Assembly: GCF_014303395.1 (NCBI RefSeq)
Contig: NZ_CP060298.1
Location: forward strand, 5,103,001 to 5,167,000
DNA: 64,000 nucleotides
Direction of reading: 5' to 3'
Source of the DNA: Nakamurella sp. PAMC28650
GTDB taxonomy: Bacteria; Actinomycetota; Actinomycetes; Mycobacteriales; Nakamurellaceae
Shown one piece after another: positions 36,551 to 45,386 of this stretch (position 1 is the first letter of the stretch; each line of letters begins with the position of its first letter). The position numbers and the translations under genes are program-made. The notes under the pieces were generated by a model. It searched no databases and was not told where the DNA came from. It was given only the letters and a program-made list of their open reading frames with translations.

Positions 36551-37303
36551 TCATGCAGGTCGAAGGATCATCGCCGACTGTCCATCGGTCTCGGTTCCAT
36601 GTTGATGGCCCGTAATACGTAGGCCTGCTCGTTCGACCATTTCGGTGAAATAACCTAGATCAGACCGAACACAATGGAGCGGTCCCCGCCACACGAGCGG
36701 ACCGTAACCCTGCGGATTCTCCGTCTCCTTGGCTACGTCGGATTCGACAAACGCGGTGACGAAGGCAAAACCGGTGGGCCTGAGCAGTCGTAGGATTTCG
36801 CTCAAGTAACCCTGGACGTCGGCCGTGACCATACGGCTGAAGACAGAATAAGCGTAGAAGGTGCCGTAGTGGCCATCGCCGCCCGGTATGACCCTCTGGG
36901 CCGTGCCTCGGGGGTTATAGCGGGCGTTGGACACGTCCACCCACTTGAATGTCACCCCCGGTCGGGCGATGTGTCTCTGGGCCCATCTGATGAGATCTGC
37001 CTGGACGTCCACGCCGTCGTACCCAACGAAGTTCGACAAGGTCTCCAACGCGCCAACCGCCAATCGACCAGCGCCACATCCCCAGTCCAACAGCGGTTCC
37101 GAGGGTGAGTATCCGTTCTCCAAGAGTCGAGCAACATCCTTGCGCGCTTCGGACACGAAGCCGGCATCGGTCTGGAAGTGCTTTCCCCCCATGCGGAACT
37201 GCGACGGGGGCAACTTGATGCCGCCGGGTGACCTACCCCGCGACGATCGGCTCAGATAAGCGCTACGGACCGCTTCCTTGATTGCCATGCCAAACTGTAA
37301 CAT
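36551..37303 (-). CDS. class I SAM-dependent methyltransferase
   Basis: A 250-residue enzyme. The SAM motif is LLDWGCGAGRLAVGAL (about 70-85), followed by YDGVDVQADLI (acidic loop) and FYAYSVFSRM; the C-terminus is RITGHQHGTETDGQSAMIL. In this locus it may methylate a sugar or a precursor, but the substrate is unknown. The start could be ATG 37303, whose second codon is the rare TTA, or the ATG at codon 6 (37288). It is the last gene of a minus-strand run that reaches back to 52.7 kb. Confidence 0.85.
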   Translation of the reverse strand: MLQFGMAIKEAVRSAYLSRSSRGRSPGGIKLPPSQFRMGGKHFQTDAGFVSEARKDVARLLENGYSPSEPLLDWGCGAGRLAVGALETLSNFVGYDGVDVQADLIRWAQRHIARPGVTFKWVDVSNARYNPRGTAQRVIPGGDGHYGTFYAYSVFSRMVTADVQGYLSEILRLLRPTGFAFVTAFVESDVAKETENPQGYGPLVWRGPLHCVRSDLGYFTEMVERAGLRITGHQHGTETDGQSAMILRPA

Positions 37304-37350
37304 CCGTCACAGTACGAGCATCAGAGCCGAACTGCTGAATCCTTACGACG

Positions 37351-39597
37351 TCAACTCAAGAAGTAGCCGTCACTTTGGAGGTCAGCGAGCATCACCGGTG
37401 CGATCTTGTCCGCGTACGCCGAGGTCATATGCACCAGATCTCGCTTCACCGGGATACCTCCCACGAAGCTGGGACACTGACCCTGTCGCGAGCAGAACCA
37501 CGAACTCGAATCGACGAACACACCATTGATGTTCGCGGCCACGTCCTTCTCGACCGCAGCAAGCCTGGACCACTGGTCCGTCAATGTGCTGACACAGTCC
37601 TTGGGACTGCTCGCCTTGGTGTAGCACGTGGCGATGTTGACGTCGGACGGCGGCGGGGCCAGCAGCATCACCTTCTTGGCACTCGGTGTCATCTTGGCCG
37701 CGAAACTCGTCATGCCGTCCCGCCACTGAGCAAGCGTCACAATGGCAGACGTGTCCGCGTTCGTTCTGGGCTCATACGTGTTGGTAATGATGACGAGGTC
37801 GGGCTTCAGCGTAGCCACCCCCTGAATTGCTGACGCTTTCCGAGCAGGACATGCGTTCTGGAGCGCACTGTCGGAGTTGTGGATCGGTATGTCGACGAAA
37901 GTGCACCCGAACATGGAGTAGCTGATCAATCGCCATGGACTCCCTTTAGTGGTGACGATGTCTCGGAGCGCAGTCAGGTAGGCGACCGAGACGGAGTCGC
38001 CCATCACCACCACCGTCTTCTTGGCCCCAGCATTCCCCCAGGTGCACTTATCCAGACCGGGAGGCTTCGGACCACTGCAGGCGTTGATGTCGCGAGCAGT
38101 GCTGTCCGACGACAGGACGGAATCCAGGGACGGATTCAGGGTGGGCCAGGACGTAGCCGTCAGGGCGGCCGCGATCTGCGCAGTGAGTACCTGGCCCGCC
38201 TTCGGCTCCCTGGCATCCACCGGTCCGGTGCCGGCCGATGTCGGTTCGGCCGCGGCAGCGATATCTGCGGCCTGCGCCTTCGACAACGGTTTGGCATAAT
38301 AAATCGTCGTCAGCACGACCCCGCAGGCGGTCACGATCAACAACGCGCCGAGCATGCCTCTGGCAACCGGCGCACGCCGGCCGGACGGGACTGCGTCCCT
38401 CGCAGCGGAAGGCATCAGCCAGGACGACGACCTGATCGGATCCTCGATCAAGTGGAAGGCCAGCACCGAGACCACCAGCAGAACAGCCAGCACGACGACG
38501 AAGTATCTGGTCGTTCGCCCCGGGATCAGCGCGGCGAAAAGGATGATGACCGGAAAATGCCACAGGTACAATGAGTAGGAGATGCGGCCTAGGTAGCGCG
38601 CGACGACGTTGGTGATCGGCCAGATGAACCGAACCGGCCGATCAACGCCGGCGACGATCACGAGGCCGGCCGCCGCGACAGGAAGTGCCGCCCCTGGAGC
38701 CGGGAAGAAGTCCGCGGTACTGAGTACGGCAACGGATACTACGATTCCAGCCAAGCCCACCCATGACAGCGCCGGCCGCAACCAACCCGGCATACGGGCA
38801 AACTGTGGCGTCATCACGGCCAACAGGGCCCCGAATCCGAGCTCCCAGGCCCTGGTCAGCGTCGAGAAGTAGGCGACCGTTGTGTTCGTTCTGGTCTGGT
38901 AGAGGGCCCAGGTGAATGAGCCTGCGATGATCAATACGAGCACGACACCGAGGATCACGATCCTGGTGGTTCTGGACCGCTTTCCGATGAACCAGCCGGC
39001 TGCCAGGACCACCGCGATCAGGAGGGGCCAGACGAGGTAGAACTGTTCTTCGACCGCAAGCGACCAGTAGTGCTGGAGCGGCGAAGTCGGTCCCGCCTGC
39101 GTGAAGTAGTCGGTCCCGATGCTGGCGAAGTGCCAGTTCGCCAGGAACACGAGCGACCACAGACTGTCGCCACCGATGGAGTGGAACCGGCTCTGCTGGA
39201 AGACGAAATAGGATCCGACGACGGTGATGCCCAGCACCAATGTCGATGCAGGGATGATCCGCCGAATTCGGCGGCGGTAGAAGTCGAGGAAAGACACTCG
39301 ACCAGTTCTGGCTTGTTCCTTGAGAAGTAGGCCGGTGATGAGGAACCCGGAGATGACGAAGAATATATCGACGCCGACGAAGCCGCCTTTCGGCCATCCG
39401 AACAGGTGCTCCAGAATGACGAAAATGACAGCAACGGCCCGAAGACCCTCGATATCCGGACGGAAGCCGCGCGATGAAGACGGCCTGTCGGCTGGGAACG
39501 GGCGCATTCGCCCGAATCCAAACCTCCGTGCTCGCGGATGCGGGCTCGTAGCCTTCCGTCTGCCATGCGAAGCAGCGACGTCACGAGTCGCGGTCAT
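37351..39597 (-). CDS. acyltransferase-3 / SGNH O-acyltransferase (OafA-like), copy 2
   Basis: A 748-residue AT3 enzyme. Membrane motifs: IEGLRAVAVIFVILEHLFG, GGFVGVDIFFVISGFLITG, SPLQHYWSLAVEEQFYLVWP, ISYSLYLWHFPVIIL. The C-terminal SGNH domain has VVVMGDSVSVAY and a closing RDLVHMTS, giving Ser and the Asp-x-x-His pair. It would acylate a glycan outside the membrane. The start is ATG 39597, with TTG 39612 as an alternative. It lies about 33 bp after the polymerase-like gene. With copy 1 it suggests two acyl marks on the polymer. Confidence 0.9.
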   Translation of the reverse strand: MTATRDVAASHGRRKATSPHPRARRFGFGRMRPFPADRPSSSRGFRPDIEGLRAVAVIFVILEHLFGWPKGGFVGVDIFFVISGFLITGLLLKEQARTGRVSFLDFYRRRIRRIIPASTLVLGITVVGSYFVFQQSRFHSIGGDSLWSLVFLANWHFASIGTDYFTQAGPTSPLQHYWSLAVEEQFYLVWPLLIAVVLAAGWFIGKRSRTTRIVILGVVLVLIIAGSFTWALYQTRTNTTVAYFSTLTRAWELGFGALLAVMTPQFARMPGWLRPALSWVGLAGIVVSVAVLSTADFFPAPGAALPVAAAGLVIVAGVDRPVRFIWPITNVVARYLGRISYSLYLWHFPVIILFAALIPGRTTRYFVVVLAVLLVVSVLAFHLIEDPIRSSSWLMPSAARDAVPSGRRAPVARGMLGALLIVTACGVVLTTIYYAKPLSKAQAADIAAAAEPTSAGTGPVDAREPKAGQVLTAQIAAALTATSWPTLNPSLDSVLSSDSTARDINACSGPKPPGLDKCTWGNAGAKKTVVVMGDSVSVAYLTALRDIVTTKGSPWRLISYSMFGCTFVDIPIHNSDSALQNACPARKASAIQGVATLKPDLVIITNTYEPRTNADTSAIVTLAQWRDGMTSFAAKMTPSAKKVMLLAPPPSDVNIATCYTKASSPKDCVSTLTDQWSRLAAVEKDVAANINGVFVDSSSWFCSRQGQCPSFVGGIPVKRDLVHMTSAYADKIAPVMLADLQSDGYFLS

Positions 39598-39630
39598 CAC
39601 CTCACGCCCCAAGCACTTATCGACCGACGG

Positions 39631-41142
39631 TCATTTTCCATGGGTACTCACGAACGGCCGGAACGGCAACGTGGTCGACTCGTCGGTCACAGGATCCGCT
39701 GCTACCGGCTCGGCTTCAGCACCGCGGTGCGTGGAGGCGAGCGCTGCTCCGAGGCAGAACAGGCCCAATGACGAACAGGACGGCCAAGAAAACCAGTCGA
39801 AGATCAGGGAGTTGGCGACGACCACCACGACAGCGCCACGCCAAAGCCAGTTCCGACCGAAGAAGGATTCCACGCACAGAGCGCTGAACGTGACCAGGGC
39901 GACCAATCCACCCTGCGAGAGCATCAGCACGAACTGGTTGTCCACGACGTTGAAACCATCCGTCTGTAGCAGACCTGCGTTGAACAGACGCTGGGTGGAG
40001 CCATAACCGTTGCCGATGACTGCCGCGGCGAGCGACTGACCGCCCAGCAATTGACCGAAAGCGCCATAGGCGGCGATCCGGTGGGTGTAGGAGCCCGACG
40101 CCGCAAAATTCGTGATCGCTTCCGAGCTGAACAGGCCCGCCAAGGCTGCGATCACGACTACGCCGAGAAAAAGCAGCGAGACTGCGACCAACCTGGGCGC
40201 CGACAGCTTTCGCACGCCGAAGAACAGCAGGAGCCCGACGGCGAGGATCAGACTGTTCCGGCTGCCGGAGAACACCAGACCGACAAGTAGCAGCATGATG
40301 ATCAGGACCTTGGGCAGCCAGGTCAGCGGTAGCACTCTCAGCACCAGGACAAGGCCGACGGCCAATAGGAATCCGAGCGGCAGAGGGTGACCGAGCGAAG
40401 CCTGTGAGCGCTCGATCGCAGACCCCAGAATGGCGTTCGTCAGAGGTGCCACGTTGCCGAGGGAGTCCAAGGCAGCGGGGGCCCACAGATGGGTCGGGAA
40501 GACGAAGGGCTCCGCTATCGCCATGACGCTCTGAGCGGCAGCCAGCGCAACGATGGCCCCACAGACCCGATTCAGTCCAGCGGGCAACATTCGGCGGGCC
40601 AGGAAGAAGCAACTCACCCCGGGAACCACGGATCGACACAGAAGCAGGAGCACTCCACCTCTTGAATCGAACGCGACAGTAGCTGCGAGGAGACCGAAAC
40701 TCATCACCATGAGCGGCAGACGCCCGTTCCCCCCAGCGGCGCCGCTCCCGATCAAGCCCGTCAGCGCGATCACCGCGGTGATCAGGATGAAGATCAACAG
40801 CTCCCGCGACACGATCCCGGACAGCCGGGTGATCGGGAACGCAACGAAGATGGTCAACTCGACGACGATGGCCAATTCGATCCTGGTTTGGCCCTTCAAC
40901 CGCGGACTGATGACGACCAGGATGCCGGCGGCCAGCGCCATTCCGGACAGACACAGTCCGACGTCGTCGACGTTGGTACCCAGGAATGTGGTCAGGGAAC
41001 TGGCGAACTTGGCCCCCAGTGCCGTCCCGGCGGCCGTGAAATAGACGATGCCACCGAGGGCGATGAGAATCCAGTTGCGCCCGAGCCTGCGCGGTACCGC
41101 CGAGTCCTCGACGTTGGCACCCTCAGCCTGCCTTTCAGCCAT
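39631..41142 (-). CDS. O-antigen ligase/polymerase-like membrane protein (Wzy candidate)
   Basis: A 503-residue protein with about eleven to twelve hydrophobic segments and one large extracytoplasmic loop (about residues 280-400, including FSGSRNSLI and the conserved-looking AASGSYTHRIAAYGAFGQLLGG). This is the topology of WaaL/Wzy-C proteins that polymerise or ligate repeat units. Sequence conservation in the family is low, so the assignment rests on topology and locus. ATG 41142 follows TGGAG and overlaps the glycosyltransferase stop by 8 bp; a longer frame to 41238 is less likely. Confidence 0.8.
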   Translation of the reverse strand: MAERQAEGANVEDSAVPRRLGRNWILIALGGIVYFTAAGTALGAKFASSLTTFLGTNVDDVGLCLSGMALAAGILVVISPRLKGQTRIELAIVVELTIFVAFPITRLSGIVSRELLIFILITAVIALTGLIGSGAAGGNGRLPLMVMSFGLLAATVAFDSRGGVLLLLCRSVVPGVSCFFLARRMLPAGLNRVCGAIVALAAAQSVMAIAEPFVFPTHLWAPAALDSLGNVAPLTNAILGSAIERSQASLGHPLPLGFLLAVGLVLVLRVLPLTWLPKVLIIMLLLVGLVFSGSRNSLILAVGLLLFFGVRKLSAPRLVAVSLLFLGVVVIAALAGLFSSEAITNFAASGSYTHRIAAYGAFGQLLGGQSLAAAVIGNGYGSTQRLFNAGLLQTDGFNVVDNQFVLMLSQGGLVALVTFSALCVESFFGRNWLWRGAVVVVVANSLIFDWFSWPSCSSLGLFCLGAALASTHRGAEAEPVAADPVTDESTTLPFRPFVSTHGK

Positions 41143-43315
41143 GGTGCGCTCCGCTCCAGACGACGGTCCCGACCCTGCCGGAAGAGTCGGTGGAGGGCTC
41201 TCTGTGGATTCTGCTGAGTCTCCGCCGTCCGGACACATCGACCCTCGCGTACTCGGAGTAGACCAACCCGATGGCCCCGATCAACATCCCGCCTCCCCTT
41301 GCCGCAGTCCGCGCCCCCCGAGCCTGAAGACTGTCCGACCGGCCGATCAGGCCGATGAGATAGCGGGCCGATCCACCGGTGAGACGGACGCCGCCCTCGG
41401 CGAGCAGCGACAGCCGCGTCCTGGACCGTTCACGGACGGACCGGCCGAGGAATAGTGAGACCCTGCTCCAAGAATTCCCACTTCGTAGTGCTCGTTGGAG
41501 AACCCAGTGCCGGGTGAGCCTGTGTGCTGGAACGATATCGATGACCACGGCCTCGTCGCACCAGATCAGGCGACCTCCGCGTTCGGTGATCTGACGGGTG
41601 AACAGGGTGTCTGAACCTCCCGCGAGTCCGAACTTCTCGTTGAAGCTCAAACCCCAGGCCCTGACGACCGCCAGACTCAGCAGGAGATTGTTGGTGGCAG
41701 CCACCTCCACCGGTGTTCCGGTGACCAACCTCCGCCGACGGAAGAACTGACCTGCCTCTACCCAGGGCTCCATGGCCGATTCGAACTCGGACACCACCGG
41801 ACCGACCACACCGACGCCGCCGAACCGCTCGTGAGTTGCGAGCATCTCACCCAGCCATCCGTGAACGGGTCGCTCGTCGTCGTCGATGAAGATCAAGGCG
41901 TCTGCATCGCCGGACTCGGCCAACGCCCGATTCCTCGCCGCAGCGATTCCAGGTTGCCGCTCATGCGTGTATCGCACCCGGTCTGCGTGGAAGGCGTCTA
42001 CGGTCGACGCACCGCTTCCGTCCGGATCGTTGTCCACCACCAGAATCCCGACCGTGCAGTCGGCGGGATGTTCCTGTTCCAGCAACTCGACCAGCAGCGC
42101 GGCGAGGCTGTCCAGTCGCCGGTAGGTCAGCACCGCAATCAACACCCTGCGATCGTTCGACTTCGTGACCATGTTTTCCTCCCGCTCCCCCACTGCTGAC
42201 TCCGATCGTCGTGAGGCTGTCAACACGTCCTCGAGGAACGACCCGAAGCGTGGCGCTACGGCCTCCACGGAGAACAGCTCATTCGCCCTGTTCTCCGCAG
42301 ATCTTCCCAGATCAGCGCGACGATCAACCGACTCCAAGGAAAGAAGGGCACTGCTCAGGGATCCGGCATCACCAGGTGGTACCAGAACGCCGGCCGATCC
42401 GATGGCCCACCGGACGGGCGGGGTGTCCGATGCCACGACCGCTCGTCCGGCAATCATCGCGTCCACCAGTTTGGCCGGCAACTGAGCACGTGCCCACCCG
42501 CCGGCGTGGCTGGGAATCGCGATGATGTCGGCGGCCGCCACCAGCGCAAGTCCGTCTGGCAGGCTTGTCGTCCCCAGCCATGACTCCCAGGGCTTGGCAT
42601 CGGACGGGGGATCCGCCGTCACCTCGAGCCGAAACCCGCGGGGTGCCAGTTCTTCCACGGCGGCCCGGAGGATCTCGATACCCTTGTGACCGCGGGGGGA
42701 TCCGACGAACCGCACCGTCGGAGGCCCGTCGGTCATGCCGGCCGTCTTGAGCATCCGCGGCCTGACATGCGGGACCACCGTGCCGGGGTACCACTGTCCC
42801 AGCGTCGGATTGCTGATGATCGTCGGCACCGTCCGGGCCAGACGGCGTAGCCGCAACAAGTCCCGGTACCGGCTCTTCAGCGCCCATCTCGCCATGCGCT
42901 CGTACCACGCAAGCCAACTCGTACGGACCTCGAGATCCGGGTCGTCCACATCGAGTACGAGTAGGCGTTGCTCCTCGGAGCAGATGGTGAGACCGATCCC
43001 GAAACTTGTCGGCAGCGGCTTGACCGCAATCACCAGATCGGCCCACCGCACGTGCTCACGGACCAATTCGAGGCGTGCCTTCGCGTCAGAGGACTCCGGG
43101 ACGCGACAGTCGACGGCGAACTCTCCGACGGCGAGCGGCGCCCACAGCATGTTGCCCTTGATGCCGACCACCCGGGTCTGGATGCCCAGTTCATTGGCCA
43201 GCAGCCACAAGCAGAACGTGCGTCCCAAGGAGTTGTTCTCGAAATTCGGCGTGATCAGGGTCAGTCGGCCGACCGTCGCACCGTGGTCAGACAATGCAGA
43301 ACCCTCAGCGTGCAT
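41135..43315 (-). CDS. GT4-GT2 fusion glycosyltransferase
   Basis: A 726-residue fusion. Residues about 10-370 are a GT-B (GT4-like) domain: ITPNFENNSLGRTFCLWLLA, VRFVGSPRGHKGIEIL and AKLVDAMIAGRAVVASD; residues about 390-680 are a GT-A (GT2) domain: VLIAVLTYRRLDSLAALL, VVDNDPDGSG, ARNRALAE and DALIFIDDDERP (the DxD-like metal site). They probably add two sugars. Unusually, the junction has a well placed ribosome binding site (GGGAGGA) and ATG at 42172 (residue 382), so the GT2 half could also be made alone (345 residues). It overlaps the flippase stop by about 11 bp; the exact start is uncertain. Confidence 0.85.
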   Translation of the reverse strand: MHAEGSALSDHGATVGRLTLITPNFENNSLGRTFCLWLLANELGIQTRVVGIKGNMLWAPLAVGEFAVDCRVPESSDAKARLELVREHVRWADLVIAVKPLPTSFGIGLTICSEEQRLLVLDVDDPDLEVRTSWLAWYERMARWALKSRYRDLLRLRRLARTVPTIISNPTLGQWYPGTVVPHVRPRMLKTAGMTDGPPTVRFVGSPRGHKGIEILRAAVEELAPRGFRLEVTADPPSDAKPWESWLGTTSLPDGLALVAAADIIAIPSHAGGWARAQLPAKLVDAMIAGRAVVASDTPPVRWAIGSAGVLVPPGDAGSLSSALLSLESVDRRADLGRSAENRANELFSVEAVAPRFGSFLEDVLTASRRSESAVGEREENMVTKSNDRRVLIAVLTYRRLDSLAALLVELLEQEHPADCTVGILVVDNDPDGSGASTVDAFHADRVRYTHERQPGIAAARNRALAESGDADALIFIDDDERPVHGWLGEMLATHERFGGVGVVGPVVSEFESAMEPWVEAGQFFRRRRLVTGTPVEVAATNNLLLSLAVVRAWGLSFNEKFGLAGGSDTLFTRQITERGGRLIWCDEAVVIDIVPAHRLTRHWVLQRALRSGNSWSRVSLFLGRSVRERSRTRLSLLAEGGVRLTGGSARYLIGLIGRSDSLQARGARTAARGGGMLIGAIGLVYSEYARVDVSGRRRLSRIHREPSTDSSGRVGTVVWSGAHHG

Positions 43316-44834
43316 GGCGTGATCCCGCGGAGACGACCGCTGCCCGGCTCCTGCTGAAACGGGAAGGCAGCATAATGACGATACGCCGCCCGACACGGCG
43401 GGCGGCGACCCTGTGCACCGTCAACAGTACGACGGCGAAGATCACGACGAATACGGCGGCGCCGATCGCCAGCACCATCCAGGTCGCGATCGGCAATCTC
43501 GAGACGGCGAAGTAGCCCGCAGCGGCCCACAGGCTTGGATGGACCGACGGGAGCAGGGCGTGGAGCTGACCGCTGATGGAGACACCCGTCAGCCGCCGCT
43601 GAATGATCAGCAGCATGGGCGTGACGACCACCCCCGATACCGCATAACCGACGGCGACGCCGAACACCCCGAACTGCAGGCCGATGACGATCCCGGCCAC
43701 CTGGATGGCCGTCGAGACGAGTTCGAATCGTAGGTTCATGGACGCATTGCCGGTGGCCTTCATGAGCGCCGGCGTGATGTAGTAGATGGTCTCCCTCGCG
43801 CCGGCCAGCGCCAGCACGGATAGCAGCGGGGCGGTCGGGTCCCAGAACGGGCCCAGAACGGTCGTGACGAGTTGCGGCGCCGCACAGGCCAGCAGAGTCA
43901 TGGTCGGTACTGCCGCCATGGCCACCATCTCGGTCGACTTCACCAGGTTCTCGGCCAGCAGGTCGCGTCGATGGGCGATCTTCGCGAACACGGGGAACAT
44001 CACCCTGTTCACGGTCTGCCCGACCATCTGGATGGGTATCACCAATACGCGGTAGGCCATGCTGTAGAACGACAACGCCGTGATGCCCAGAAAGCGGCCG
44101 ACGAGGATGTTGTCGGTGTTCCGCGCGAAGTAGGCGACCCCGTTGGTCAGGAACACCCGAAATCCGAAGGGCAGCACCTCACGGAGGGCACCGACGGCGA
44201 CGTTCGGCGCGGGACCGCGGCTGGCCCTCCACAGCAGCACCGCGATCACCAGGTCGGTGATCAACGTCTGGAAGATGACGGCGTGGTAGTCGGCACCGAG
44301 GAGCGCAGACAGCACTCCGGCGATGGTCCCGCAGGCCGCCCCCCCGACGTCGGCGACCGCGATGCTGCGGAAGTTCAGGCTCCGGGAGAGCATCGAGCGG
44401 GGGGTGATCGCAAGTGCCTTGAGCACAAGGCCGATACCGAGGACCCTCAGGACGCTCTCGAGCGCGGGTGTCGAGAAGAAGTGCCCGAGATCGGGCGCGA
44501 CGATCCAGGTCACACCAGCCAGAACGACAGAGATGAGCACGTTGAAGGTGGCGACCGCGCCAGGGGCCTCAGGGGCGAGATCCTTGCGTTGGATCAAGGC
44601 AGACGCCATGCCCTGATCGAGCACCAGGGTCGTCAGCGTGACGTAGATCGTCGCGGCGCTGATCACACCGTAAGAGCTGGGTCCCAGTATTCGTGCGAGC
44701 ACCAAAGCGCACACCATCTGGAGGCCCTGTCGGCCGACCACTGCTCCCAGACTCCAGGACACCGCATTCGAAGCCTTGCGGCCGGAGAACGACTCATCCA
44801 GTTCGGTTGCGTGGCCGCTCTGGACCGCCACCAT
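43305..44834 (-). CDS. MOP-family polysaccharide flippase (Wzx-like)
   Basis: A 509-residue protein with about fourteen hydrophobic segments. It matches the MOP exporter group with SWSLGAVVGRQGLQMVCAL, LGPSSYGVISAATIYV, FNVLISVVLAG and NRVMFPVFAKIAHRRDLLAE, which is typical of lipopolysaccharide biosynthesis flippases. It should turn lipid-linked repeat units across the membrane. ATG 44834 follows CTGGAG; an upstream open frame adds a poor N-terminus. It heads a five-gene set of flippase, GT fusion, polymerase, acyltransferase and methyltransferase with short gaps or overlaps. Confidence 0.88.
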   Translation of the reverse strand: MVAVQSGHATELDESFSGRKASNAVSWSLGAVVGRQGLQMVCALVLARILGPSSYGVISAATIYVTLTTLVLDQGMASALIQRKDLAPEAPGAVATFNVLISVVLAGVTWIVAPDLGHFFSTPALESVLRVLGIGLVLKALAITPRSMLSRSLNFRSIAVADVGGAACGTIAGVLSALLGADYHAVIFQTLITDLVIAVLLWRASRGPAPNVAVGALREVLPFGFRVFLTNGVAYFARNTDNILVGRFLGITALSFYSMAYRVLVIPIQMVGQTVNRVMFPVFAKIAHRRDLLAENLVKSTEMVAMAAVPTMTLLACAAPQLVTTVLGPFWDPTAPLLSVLALAGARETIYYITPALMKATGNASMNLRFELVSTAIQVAGIVIGLQFGVFGVAVGYAVSGVVVTPMLLIIQRRLTGVSISGQLHALLPSVHPSLWAAAGYFAVSRLPIATWMVLAIGAAVFVVIFAVVLLTVHRVAARRVGRRIVIMLPSRFSRSRAAVVSAGSRHAR

Positions 44835-45386
44835 GATGTCTCCAGCAGGTGTCGCCCGGCCCGCTCCAGGGGATTCCGAGGCGGTCGAGTTGATGTTCGA
44901 TGCGCGGTGCCTGCTCAACGGTCTCCCTTCATCAGCACGCCCACTGCCTCCGAGATGCCGTCGCGCATTCACCCGGCGCAGGCCTGGCCAAGGCCAGTTC
45001 CGCGTCCGCGACGGCACTGCTTCACATCTCCTGTCACCAAGCGAGGACCTTCTCGAATGCGACTGCGATCTGCTCGGCGTCACGCGGTGCGACCATTTGC
45101 GCCGAACGATATCCCGCAGCGGCCAGCCGGATGAAACCCTCCGGTCGGAAAGCGCTCTTGAGCAGTGCTGCCGTCCTGCGCAATGAGACCGACGCATCGT
45201 GGGTCTTCAACCCGCCCACCCCAGTGGTCCGCCCATCGGGAGGGTCACCGTCGGGGCGCCATCCCTGCTCGACGAACCCTCCGCGCGTTCCCGCATCACC
45301 CGACCCGAACCGTAGAGTTCGGCACCCAGGTGCGCCACCAGGACGGATCGTCCCGGCTGCGCACCCCAGGTGTTTCGATTCCGAAC
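44835..45386 (-). other. gap with a short possible gene or remnant
   Basis: 552 bp between the large secreted protein gene and the flippase gene. A minus-strand frame ending at 45034 gives a protein-like end (TAALLKSAFRPEGFIRLAAA, then GYRSAQMVAPRDAEQIAVAF), with plausible helical composition and a GTG start region around 45250. It may be a small protein or the tail of a lost glycosyltransferase. No ribosome binding site is clear. Confidence 0.4.
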
